Source: Temnopleurus reevesii
Taxonomy: Eukaryota; Echinodermata; Echinoidea; Temnopleuroida; Temnopleuridae
DNA length: 64,000 bases
NCBI GenBank assembly: GCA_036244855.1
Contig: BQKZ01000129.1
Span: 28,075-92,074, forward strand
Reading direction: 5' to 3'
Position 1 is the stretch's first letter; each line of letters starts with the position of its first letter. The notes below the pieces were generated by a model, which saw only the letters and a program-made list of their open reading frames with translations, made no database searches and had not been told where the DNA came from. Position numbers and translations under genes: made by a program. Of the stretch, positions 1-13,100 are shown one piece after another.

Positions 1-2560
1 TAGAAATTGGTAACCCATATTTTTCCGTCCGACATGGAAAATTTTTACAAGAAGTTATTTCTGCAAAAAACTACTGAGAATTTCATTGATTCTTCCTAGT
101 CAAGTATCAATGATTTAGGTATAGTTCAAGCACAAAAAGTATTTTTTGAATATGCTTTCAAGAAACTGACTTAAAATCACTTTGACATTTTTTCCGTCCG
201 ACATGAAAGAGGCATGTCGGACGGAATTTTTAGAATTCAAGCCAAGGTTTTCCCTGGTAGAAGATTACTATGACTCAAAATGTTCAACCCTTTAGCATTT
301 CCAATTATTTTAAGTAGTTTAAAAATGTAATAGTATCTAATCAAACTACAAAACTAATGATAATTTGATTCATTGATGTAGTATTTTTCAAATAATACAT
401 AGTATCTATCAAAGGTAATATGAATTGAAGATAGATTGCAGTCAAAATCTTAAGAATTATTTTATGTGAGCCAAAGTTCTTTGTATTCTATCCCTCTGTC
501 AAGTGGTAATAAAGTTTAATAAAAGAGCAAGTATATTATGATTATCTTCAAATATTATCAAATACTTAAATGTAGATGATAAATAGTGTAAAGAATAACT
601 CCTTTTGACATGAAAAAATCATGTCACATAGAATACACACTGCATAGTTTTACATTTTTTAATCGTAACCATGATTCAGATGTTAAATGCCTAGATTTTT
701 TTAGTTAATGTAGGTACGTACAGGCGAGTCCAGTTAATATGAGTATTGAGAATAGCAACAACACATAATAAAAAAAATTAAGTGTTTTTCAGACCATACA
801 ATGTACCTGACTTTGACAAAGGTTAAGATACCTAGGACTTAGAATGGCTGTTTTTGTGTATCTTCGTATCAAGATATCCAGTTTCAGGTAATGTAACAGG
901 GAGAGAGCTTACATTTGCCCAAATCTAGAAATAATTCACAATAATAGTGTGCATGGATAGCTTAGGCATTGATATTTTTAAGAGCACTAAACTAGGTAAA
1001 AATGTTTCTAAAAAAAACAACTACGAGTGTAATCCAAGGAAAACATTGTAGAAGGCTATTTCCCAGGGACATATTAATAACACCCATAGGACAGTTCCAG
1101 AAAAGATACACACATGTGTACAACAGCGAGGAAGCAGTTGATAAAATAATTGTTTGTGGGGGGAGGGCATTTATTAATGCTGTACATAAATCTAATTCCA
1201 TCAGAACGTTGTCGATTCTTGAGGGATGTTGTCAAGTGGAAAACCATGCTACGTTCTAGTATTCTAGGTCCATGGAAATAAGTCTTCAGGAAAGTTTTCT
1301 GGGAACTTGAATTCCCAATCTGGTTGCGGTAAAAATTAGTTATACAATGTACATGTAGGAACCAACCAACAGCACTTGTACTTCCAAGGAGTATTCAACA
1401 GTAAATTTTTAATATGATTGTGCATATTATGTACATATTATGAACACAAATTACAGAACGGGAATCACTCTGCTATGCAGAAAAACATATCTGAGAGTCT
1501 GAATAATGTTGAAAGTGATGTTGAAAGGCTTTCTGTTCGGTAAAATAGAATTAGATTACCATGCTTTTTTTCAGGTTGGAATATTTTGCCAATAATTCAC
1601 TGAGTAAATTTCATATTCATATACATTGTTAGCAACAACTTCTGCAGACAAATCATTGCAATTTCATTTGTAATTGATTGCTTATTATTAATATTAAAAT
1701 GATCCTCAAGTAATTATCCAAATCGAACTATATCTGAAATGGCACAGGATGATTCAAAATTTTGTCTAACTTTTGTATTCACTTCTGAAATGGAATATTA
1801 TTTAAATTTTATGACAATGTGAAAATCTATTAAAAATGATAAATTGTAAACTGCCTGGAATGCAAAAAAGTGAATTTAGTGGGAAACTAATTCTAACTAC
1901 AGNTGACAACCCGAAAGCTTGCCCGAGGCTTGCCCGACATAGCAACAAGTAATGTATGCAAACTGGATTCCAAGTATTGTAGTCTTATTGTTATCAACCG
2001 GTCTATGGAATACCGTGTAACTAAGTTAAACGCACATAAATTTGAATATATAAGTAAACCCGCCTATTATAAATACAAATGTGGGTATTGGTTATACTTT
2101 ATACTGAATGATATGAAAAACTGCATTGTAAGGCACAATGTAGTGACCATTCTAAAGACTTTAGAAAGGGAAAAATCAATTGAAAGTAAAGATTGCCAGT
2201 TTTGCATTTTATGGACATTAAACTTTTATTTTCTAAAAAGAAGTGATTCAAAACTTTCTTATTTGTTATCTGATTTCATTCAAACTTTTTTTTTTAAATC
2301 TTTGTTTCTGATTTTTGCCTTTTCAATAAGATCAAGATTTTCCTGGCTGAGAGTCCTCCTTTAATAACTTTTGAACAACTCTTGAACATTGATTTATTTC
2401 CCTTGTAATAACAGAATTCCCTAGGATTGCAATACATATTTTGTAAGGATGTAAACCAAAATGAACTTATCTATACATGTCATGTCAGTAAGGCTCTACA
2501 TGCTAAGTTCAGCCTAACTTTTGATGTATGTTTTCTTCCATTTGCCTGATGTACTGATAG
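1..2560. other. Intronic sequence upstream of the first visible exon
   Basis: AT-rich, with no exon I can support. It contains a perfect short hairpin (192-226), a related weaker one near 604-625, and a single undetermined base at 1902 that may mark a join between contigs. A short open frame at 1930-2364 encodes nothing recognisable. Confidence 0.7.
192..226. repeat. Perfect 14-bp hairpin TTCCGTCCGACATG
   Basis: Arms 192-205 and 213-226 are exact reverse complements around a 7-base loop. One more copy of the arm occurs at 22-36 (TTTTCCGTCCGACATGG), and a shorter relative (CGTCCGACCTGG) near 16787. Probably a fragment of a small inverted-repeat transposon. Confidence 0.8.
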
Positions 2561-2657
2561 AGAGGAAGAACGGCGCCGGAAGGCCAACGAGCCTCTGATT
2601 CAGGAAGTGACGCTGGTCCTACGAGAGTGGCATGTCATCTTCGTGGAACGCTTCATG
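2561..2657 (+). CDS. dock3/4: DOCK exon 1 of window (post-SH3 linker)
   Basis: Encodes EEERRRKANEPLIQEVTLVL then REWHVIFVERFM, aligning with the segment just after the SH3 domain of DOCK proteins (IxEVTxTLxEW). Acceptor TGATAG follows a pyrimidine-rich stretch; donor is GTAAGA. It begins with one base that completes a codon, and ends in phase 0. An acceptor two bases later is possible. Earlier exons with the start codon and SH3 domain are outside the window. Confidence 0.88.
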
Positions 2658-5600
2658 GTAAGAAACAATCAACCAACCTATCATTTTTACACCCAATCTA
2701 AATTCACAGGGCTGCCAACCTTGTGCATGAGACATCAAGATCCACCCTTAATTTTAGCTACTATACCAAGTTTATGGCAACTTTCAGGTAAAAGCCTAAA
2801 ATCAACCTATCACTTTTTCACTCAACCTAACTATTCCATTCACAGGGCTGCCAACCTTGTGCATGAGACATCAAGATCCACCCTTTATTTTCACTACTGT
2901 ACCAAGGATACCAATTTTCAAAAGCAAAAGCCTAAATTCGACCAATCACTTTTTACACTCATTCTAAATCACAGGGCTGCCAACTTTGTGCATGAGATAT
3001 CAAAATTCAGGCTAAACAGGGATGCCAAAAATTCAAAAGCAAAAGCCTAAAATCAACCTATCACTTTTACACCCAATCTCACTATCTAAAACACAGAGCT
3101 GCCAACCTTTTGCATGAGACATCATAATCCACCCTTTATTTTAGCTACCAAGGTAGTACATGTACATAGGGATGCCAGTTTTCAGGCACAAACCTGAATT
3201 TAGGCTTGCTTTTTTTTTTTAAATATTGATGTATATTGAATTCTACATGAAGATAATTTTCATGCCCTCTGATCAATTTCAACCAGCATTTCCGAATAGC
3301 TTACCTGTTTTCATGTATTATCTTTATTGTGAAACCTAGGTAAATGGTAGCCTTCTCTTCTGTGCTTAACTGTGCATAACAATGAAGCAAATCGATACAG
3401 AATGGAATAGAAAGAAATTATGCCAAAACTTTCCAAATTGCTGCATTACAGGTACCTGAGGCTGATCTAAATATCTATGCTATTCCAAAATAAGACCTAA
3501 AATATCCCTGCAGAAATTTGTGGTATTTAGAGAAAATTCTTTTGCAACTCAAAACCAAGGTACCGTTGTCCAATGAACAGGATATTTGATTCAGCTGATG
3601 CAAGTATATTACTCTTTTCATTCAAATTATAGTGTAGAAATTAAATAATAGTGTAGAATTTAGTTTTGCCTTCCGTACCACCCTGCAAAGGAAAGTGATG
3701 AAAATGATTGTGTATCCTACAGTGTTGGCAGCCCTGAATTCACTCTGATCTCATGCTTTTACTAGAATGTAGATTATTACTGGAACTAAGGCAAAATGAT
3801 CTTTTTATATATTCAAGAAGAAATTGCATTGTATATTACCATAGTTTATTTTGTCCGGTCACTTTGTAATTCATCAAAAATGCCATTGCGTGATAGCATC
3901 AAATATTAAAGTATGATTATTCCAATTGACATTATTTATGTGTAGCTAAGAATTACGAATATGATTTGTGGTGCGTAGAAAGTGGCACTCTGTATTTATC
4001 TAATTGACATTAAAAGAAGGAAGCAAAACTATGAAATAAGATCTATGCTTGCAGTTGAAAATAGAATATTTCTCTGACTCTTCATGAGAAGGCTTTGTGA
4101 GAAGGCTTAGCTCGGTTGTATGGTAATTACATGTAAGTGTGTATAACTATTACAACAATATCCTATAAGGATGATTTAAATGAAAGCATGTTAAAATGAA
4201 TTTATTCAGGAAGTATTACTCATTATTTATTTAATTCAGTATTTTAATTGAGCATATTATTACAAATATGACCAAGAAAATAGTCATTATTTTCCTTTCT
4301 TTTTCTTTTATGCCTAACACTTCAAGTCTTAAGGATAAAATCAAGGTATTATCCATTAAAATTCAATCTTATGTATATCACAGTCTGTCATGAACCAGGA
4401 AATTTATGGATTTTAAAAAAGGAAGACCTATTTACCAACAATAGGTTCCACATTTGATGGGAAAACCAACAAATGAATATTATTGCTGCAATAAACTTTT
4501 TGGAATTCTCAATATTGTGAGCCATAGTATGGTGTCAAAAGAATGCAAAAAAAGAAAAAAAATCTATAATTACAAGCACTACAGATACAATAGGTATTTT
4601 AGAAACACCTGTCTATCAAAAATAATTTTCAGCTAGATATCACATAATTATTGTAATTATTATTAGATTAAATAGATTACAAGTACATCTCAAATACAGC
4701 AGATCATTATTAATGGAAAGTAAATGGACGTGCCATGACCGATATAAATGCATAGTATCAGACATATGAGCTGCAGCCAAGCTTGAACGAGTTTTTAATC
4801 AAACCCTGATGAGTGGGTTGATGAAGTGTTGATTAGGTGTATATAATCGATGGGATTTCTGTGCGGAGACAATCTGGTTATCGAAAGTCGTAATTCCGTT
4901 CAAGGCTCATGGTTTATTCATATACACTGTACTTTAGTATGTCATAAAAAGTAATGTACCTTGCACTTCCAGGGTAGTTTGTATACAACACTGATCAAAC
5001 TACAGTTAACCTTGGGGAAGTGGTGTAGTGGTTCTGACTCTTGCCTTTTAACCAGGGGGTCGTAGGTTCGAACCCCACCCATGGCGTTAATTTCCTTCAG
5101 CAAGAAATTCATCCACATTGTGCTGCACTCGTCCTAGGTGAGGTGAATGGGTACCTGGTAGGGATTTATTCCTTTAAAAAGCTTATGCGCCTAATAGCTG
5201 CACTGCTAAAGCCAGGGTAATAATGCTGCAATTGTAGAGCGGTTAGGGAATTCTCATGAAGAGATGATAAGCGCTACATATATATAAAAGTAGTTCATTA
5301 TTATTATTATTATTATAAATGTATTACACTGTAAGTCAAATAAGTCAAAGGTCTCTTCAAGTCCCCTTCTCTTCTCTTTATATTCTATTGTTTTAACCCC
5401 TCAAAAGTACAAATTTTCTCCTAAAAGTTAAAAACTATTTCTTCAGTTCCAAAACGGTAATAATGTTGGTAACTAGCAATAAGTAATGCAGTATTTGTAA
5501 ATACTTAGAAAAATGATAGGGTGTACCAGTTCTCACTTTTATGACATACACTATACAATACATACCTTAGAAGACATACTTAAAGATAAAGACTGAAGTA

Positions 5601-8600
5601 ATTACCCTCACGCACTGATAATTTGTTGTCATCAAATGATTTGTGGAACAAATGACCCCATCAATTTAGCTGCTTTAAATGGAAGGTTCCAAAAGGGGGA
5701 TATTACATTGCAGGTATACCAAGGCCCCAAAGGAACTCTGCTTTAATAATAAATATGCTTGAAATAGATTTTAATTAGAGGCTCTTAGGTATCCTACATG
5801 TATGTAGTACAGAATTTCAGCTTTATTAGAACAAGGGTGTTACTGTATAACATGAACTTTGTCTTTTCAACATTCTATTTGAAATGAAAGATGAGTAATG
5901 GGAGAGGTGGCACTTTAAATTTCTCACATAAATTTTAAATAGCAAATTTGAGTTTGTTCAATCATTTTTGGTTCGAAATAAACCCAGAAATACGTGATTT
6001 ATGGCAAATGTGATATGGATGATTATGCTAGCAGTAGCTGATTACGTACAGTTTTGCAGATTTATGAAACTGTTCTTATTTATTTCTGGCCTTCATAATA
6101 ATCCCCACTCCATATTGTACAACTGTAAGAACTATTATGCATGGAGGATGATTTCTGAATACATGTACTTGAGCTAATAATGCATCAATTCCTTCATTAT
6201 GACAATAATTGATAAATACCTTTAATTTGGGAAATTTGTATTTCAACAGCAAGTTTTATTTTGAATATCTACTTCCTACAACTCTCATGCAAATTCCAAT
6301 GTGTATTGTTTAGTATTCGAAGTGGATAGGGAATGTGATATAGGGTTCAAAGGCCCTCTAAATTTTAAGTGTGCCAGTGCAAGGCAGATTAGGGGGGGGG
6401 GGCGGTGAATCATTGTTCCCTATGTAGATAGCATTTTAATAGTGTACCTTCTGTTCCCCCTACAACGTACATGTAGTTACATGTATGGGGGAGGGCAAAG
6501 GAAAGTGAAGCCCTTCTTTCTCTTGCTTATTTGCCCGACAGGAAAATCAAGCTGTCCCCATTGCCCCCCTCCCCCATAGACTGGTTTACTAATAGAATCA
6601 AATTCATGCACGTTTTATAGTAATGTGGTTTTCTTGAACATTGTAACAATTGGACTACAATAATAGGAATCCAATTTCTATCTATTTAAATACTTGTTGC
6701 TATGTTGAACAAGCCTCAATTCTACCTTTTGGGTTGTCAAGAACAACCTTACATTTGTGTATAAAGAATGCATAGTACACTGTATATGAAATCACGCACC
6801 TGCCAGTGCCATTGTATCATTTAAAAAAAAATAAAAATCAATCCAATGTTGCTTTAGTTTTCATATTGCTTTAGTTTTTATTAATGGATAGATCCCAACA
6901 TTTTGGAATACATGTATACATGGGAATATTAATCAAAGGATTTTATCACTAATGAATTGCTGAGAGAATGGTCAATATTATCATGTTTCTCTCACTTTTG
7001 GTCAGCTGAACTGTATTATTCACATTTAAATTTTGACCTCTTGTATATTTTAATAGATTAGTGGACAACTCTTGTTAATGTACAGAAGACCTCCACATAA
7101 TTATTTCAGGAAAATGTAAAAGTTAAATATTCTTACTGTAAATGATCTTTACCTGCTGAACTACAGTACAGTATACATGTTATATTATCAGTAATTTTAC
7201 ACTACATTACTAAGAAAGTTTCACCATACACTGTAAATTGCACAATGTGGCATCTTGTTGCAATTTACCTGGAAGTGTTAGAATTTCAAATTGATCGTAA
7301 TAGAGACTCAGCAGATATATCAAGAGACTCAGCAGATATATCCAGATATCCGTTTGATTCTACAGTTATATTTGTAGTAACATCAGGTTGAGCAACAAAT
7401 AATTCTGTGGAATGTAGTGTTTTCTCTGTATTAAAGAGGAAGTTTCTGTATCCTCTTTCTGAAAAGGAAGAAATTTCAGTAAAAAAATCCATTGACACAG
7501 GTACTTGCATATTGTTGCATTGTACAATGTATACTTATTTTTTGTTTCATGTTGTCTGTTTTATATAAAATTGTTAATTTCAGTATTTATATGCACACAA
7601 TCTTCTTGCAATTGACCTTGAATAACATAAACAGAAGCCATCTCAGGGTGAAAATGTGATTTAGGTTTTAATTTGAATTTAATCATCGGCACTCGACGAC
7701 TTCCCCCACGTCTGTAAACAAAGGCAAAAAACTTCCTCATCTAATGCCCGGGGAAGGACACAAATTCACAATGAATCAATGTTTCCTGAGCACGGCAGAT
7801 TCATACTGCGTTATAAGTGTTGGAAAGATGAATCAGACACTTCACAACTCAGCTGTCTGCTCTCACTCATGTCCAAAATTTCACATTATCTACCAATTTA
7901 TTTATGTAGTCCAATCTCAAATTCAAGGTTGTTCTACATGTACAATGAACTATGCTTAAATCATATTATAAAGTGATTTACATACATTCACAATAAATCA
8001 ATACTGTATTTCCTGATCACTGCAGATACATACTGTATTATAAGATCTATGAATCAGACACTTCATAACTCAGCTGTCTGCTCTCACTAAACATGTTTGT
8101 CCAAACTTTCACATTATCTACCAATTTATTTATTTTGTCCAAACACTATTTCAAATTCAATGTTGTTATGCAATGAACCATGTTTAAGTTGAATAAATCA
8201 TATTATAAGTGATTTACACAAATTCACAATAAATCAATATGTTCTGAGCACTGCAGATACATACTGCAATATAAGATGAATCAGACACTTCATAACTCAG
8301 CTGTCTGCTCTCACTTGCATATTTGTCCAAATTTTTCACATTATCTACCAGTTTATTTATTTTGTCCAAGTACAATTTAAAATTCAATGTTGTTGTACAA
8401 TGAACTGCCTTAGTTGAACAAGTCATCTAAATTGATAAAGTATAGTTTATTGTACATAGATGTTCTATACTTTGGACTCATCAGTCATCATTTCTTTCCT
8501 TTCTATTTTTTCAGTCTAAACAGATTCAATGGAGGCAAAGTTGGCTGTAAATTTACTAATAATGAACAGGATGTGCGGTTCCTCTTTGAACTTGTGACAT

Positions 8601-10131
8601 GTACAAATGAATGATAAAGTAAAAAGTGGTGGAAACATGAATTGATTTCATCATTTAAAAAAGGCACTGATATAGTTCATAATATCAACATTAATATAAG
8701 CCAAATGACATTGAAGAAACATTTTGGAAATATGATTATTAATCAGATGTTCCTTCTAAAGGACATTGCTTAACATTTTGTTCTGATGGAAAAGCACTTG
8801 TTTATTTATATATTTATTATTTCAGGTGAGCCTTTCCAGTAACTACTCTCCCCAGGGACACATTATGCGCGATTAAAAAGAATAACAAACGATCAAACAC
8901 AACTTAAAATCAATACATTGTACATGATAGATCATTAAACTTGGCACACAAGTCATTTTATAAGATTTGTTAATACACATGTGTATCCTTCCTGTAGTAA
9001 TTTCATGCCTAAAATCCCTTTTAAAAATTTAAGATTCATGTATTTTGTGTTCATAAATTAGGTCTGGAGAACATTGCATTCAGTATGTAAAGGCAATGTT
9101 AATGTAGACTTGCGATGTAGAGTGACGCATCCACTTATCCGTGGATTGATTTCAAGCATGAGTCATGTTTTGCATTTACATCCTACATGTAGGCCACATT
9201 ACCATTATTCTCAAGGAACAAGAATTTTATCTTATTAAGTACAGCGCAAATCAGAATTCCTTGCTACCTGTTATCACTATTAAATCTTAGAACAATGAAT
9301 GTGGCCCAGTGAAGTGACCACATTGTTTTTTAGCATTACAATGATTAAAGGTAAGCAAAGAATTCTCACTTGCACAATATTTTATCAAGGATGTACATGT
9401 TCTTATGATTTGAGATCGCAGGTTTTCCATTTGTGCAGAATGTATGATTGTAGAATGATTCCAATTTAAAAGTTTTTAATCCTATATGTTAAATAAGATT
9501 ACTATTTTCCCACTAAAATTGTGTATTTCACACTGTATGGTCAAGTAATGTTTCAACATTAACCCTTCTGCAACTAGGGATTCCACAAAATTTGAAGGTT
9601 TACTCCCTGACAGATAGTACAATGATGTTGTATTTTGAACAAGATTCCAAATAAAGTAAAATAGCGCCTTACATGTAGTATTTGAAAGAGTGTCCAATAG
9701 CATGCAATGTGGAGGTATGCAGAACAAGTGTCAGTGTGATAGACTGCTTAATATTACACAGGGTGCTTTCGGGTAGTTTAAGGAATAACTTGAAGATTGT
9801 TTTCTGACAGTTTTGCTCATAACATGAGGGGCAGTTTCTGACAGTTAAGTTTTTAACGAGATAGAGTAATTTGATTTTATTATAGGAAGAGCTTGTCATC
9901 AAAAATTTGCAATGGAACACTACTTGAAAATTATTCGTATTTTTGTACAGTCCTTTTCAACAGATTTTGTTACGATGTATGTAAAATGGCCAATCTTAAC
10001 TCAAAAGATTATCAACAGTTAAGAGGTTATGTTTGTCATCATTATCATCATTATCATCATCATCATCGTCATCATCATTATCATCATCATCATCATCATC
10101 AACATCAACATCATCATCATCATCCTCATCC

Positions 10132-10165
<34 letters not shown>

Positions 10166-13100
10166 TAATAACATTGCTATCATTATTATCATTCAAAATG
10201 GACTGACAAATTTTATGCCTTGGTAGAGAGTATGCTGTAAGCAAGTCAAGTGCACAGTAGGATCATAATGATCATCATGATGATCATCATTATTATTATT
10301 GTCTATACTATCTTAATCATCATCCTCACTATTATCATTTCAGAGACACAACATGGACTGGTTCAAGGAGTTAAAGAAGATCATGTTTAGATTATTGACC
10401 TTCGAAGCCAGCTCCTCTCCTTGAACCTCACTCTGGTGAAAAGCAAGAAAGTGAAGAGGATCATCCTGAATATCATCATAGTCATAATTATAATCATTAT
10501 CATAATCCTAATCATCATTCTTATTGTCATTTCAGAGACACAACATGGACTGGTTCAAGGAGTTGAAGAAGATCATGTTGGAGGTAATTGATCTTCGAAG
10601 CCAGCTCCTCTCCATGAACCTCACTCTGGCGAAGAGCAAGAAAGTGAAGAGGATCATCCTGAATATCATCATGATCATTATCATAATCATAATCATTATT
10701 AAAATCATTATCATAATCATTGTCATAATCATCATTTTTATTGTCATTGCAGAGGCACAACATGGACTGGTTCAAGGAGTTAAAGAAGATCATGTTGGAA
10801 GTGATTGACCTTCGAAGCCAGCTCCTCTCCATGAACCTCACTCTGGCAAAGAGCAAGGAAGTCAAATGCACCATCATGAACAGAGTAGACTGGGGAAACT
10901 GTAGGCTGGAACTCGACCTAGTACCCAGTGTAGATGGCGAGATCATTGATAGCAATCAGTGTAGTCTGGTTGAGCTACATAAAGTGGTATGAAATAATGA
11001 TGATAATGATGTTTATATTTCCTAATACCAAAGGAAGCACCATGTCAGATATTCAAAACCTCCGGGAGGGTGTTTCATCAAGATTTGTCGCAGAGACAAT
11101 TAGTCAGTGCTGACAGATTCCTTGATTGTGATTGGATGAAAAGCACTATCGCTGACAGTTGCTATGGGAACTGTCGGAAAATGACCCCTTGTCGCTGCGA
11201 CAAATCTTGATGAAACACCCTCCTGGAATACGCAGGAGATGTATTTTCATATGAATTCAAGGATTTAATCACAAGTGAATTGCTGAGAGCATGGTTATTG
11301 TTGTCATATTTTCTCTCAATTTTATGGAGGTGTTTTGTTATTCACAAATTGTTGTTGCCTCATGCATGTTTTGGAATAGGTGGCATCTCTGCAATGAACT
11401 TTTATACTTATCATGAATTTTATTCTTAAGGCTCCAGAGTAGTTTTTCTTATAAAGATGTTTTATTGTCAAGCTAGTCATTAGATTTATGTAAGTAAGGA
11501 ATGCATACATATTCTCAAGTCCTTTTGGAGCATGCTAGCATGACAGGTAGGTACTCAGTGATCTGTTACTGCAATCTCCATTTACCAGGAAACTAATATA
11601 GCACCTGAGTACATGTAGAACGGGGATGAATTTCATGGTGAAGATAAGAAAAGTTAGGTCATTAATGCATATCAAACTGGGGATTCTCTGATTTAGCATG
11701 AAAGCCTCCAAATTGATTCTGTAATTGTAATAACATGTTGAATTTCGAGAGAGGGGGTCATTTGTTTGAAATAATCTTAATTATTATATGAAGAGAATAA
11801 AATGTTGACGTGTAAGTAGAGTGTTAAAGGAAATTAAGACACCTTTAGCAAGAAGAGGATAGCTAAGAAAACATCAAGCAACTAGACCAATGAAGAACAA
11901 ATTTTCTATGATATGGTGATAAGCTGTCAAATAGGTTTGCGGTATCACCATGGGAAGAAAATCTTTCTCAAGATTAGTACTAAAATTAGAAGGACTGAGC
12001 AAAGTCCTAATGTCCTTTTTAGGACTAATCTCAATAATCTCAAATATTCTCTTTCTCTGCATATATGTACACTGTACATCAAATGAATCTTTTGACAACT
12101 ACAGTTATGTTTTTTGTTTTTGTTTTTATTTATAGAGGAGTTGTATATGCTAGTTATTATTCTGCTTAATAATGTGAGTATTTCTTCAATTGTTATTTAT
12201 TTTTGCAGCATCTGAGAAGTGCCCAAGAAACCAAGATTACAGCACTGGTATGATACATTTACTTTAGACATCTTACTATAAGATTTTTGTGATGGTAATA
12301 TGAACCTAGTGCTAAATTAAGATCAAGAAGTGACAGTTGTAAACATCTTTCTTTCCAAAATAAACATGTGAAAGCGGATGAAGGAGAAATGTATGAACAA
12401 AGTTGGATTGTGTTCAGAACTGTAGGTTCAGCTTTTGTGTGCATGAAAATTTAATCAACCAAGACAATATTCTTTAATATTATTTTGATACTTTAGTTTA
12501 CTGACAATATATTTTACTCAAAATAACAGAAAAAGGAGGAAAACATCTGATTTTTATTCACAATCTCATCAATTTACTTACATCAGAATACTAATAAATC
12601 AGAAACGATACTTTCAAAGTGGGAAAGTGAATGGAATAGTGATAATTTTTTTCTACATCCTTATTAGATAATGATACATAATGGTAAACCTAAGATGGTA
12701 ATATACAACTTCATTCTTTGCTAACTTCGTAAAAAATTATCCTAACTACAGTCTGGACAAAAAATAATGTCCTATAATGTCCTACGAAAATGCATGTTTT
12801 ACAAAACCTTTGTTGGGACATGGTGAGACACTGTTAACTTTATTCCTGTCCATACTACTAGAAAAATCATTTGATAAATACATGTATGTTAACTTCTCTC
12901 CATTTCAATGAGACTGAGTGCATTGTAGCTAACAAATTAAAAGAATTAAAAGAACTTTTGAAAAAGCAATTTTTTAAACAAACAGTCTAGAGTTGCCATG
13001 AGGAAAAAATACAAGAACTGTCCTCATATTCTACATTTACCTGCCGCTATTTAGTAATTTGAAAAAAAAAATATGAAACTAACTTCTACATTATATGTAT

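Noticed and set aside
5013..5085. Possible tRNA gene
   Set aside because: A and B boxes are present but the body continues into a dispersed SINE sequence and similar degraded copies exist, and I could not fold a full cloverleaf.
10029..10226. Open frames rich in His, Ile or Asp across 10.0-10.25 kb
   Set aside because: They are translations of an (ATC)n microsatellite in different frames and carry no independent evidence of coding.
10527..10955. 142-codon minus-strand open frame
   Set aside because: It is antisense to exon 2 and its copy, joined by ATC repeat.
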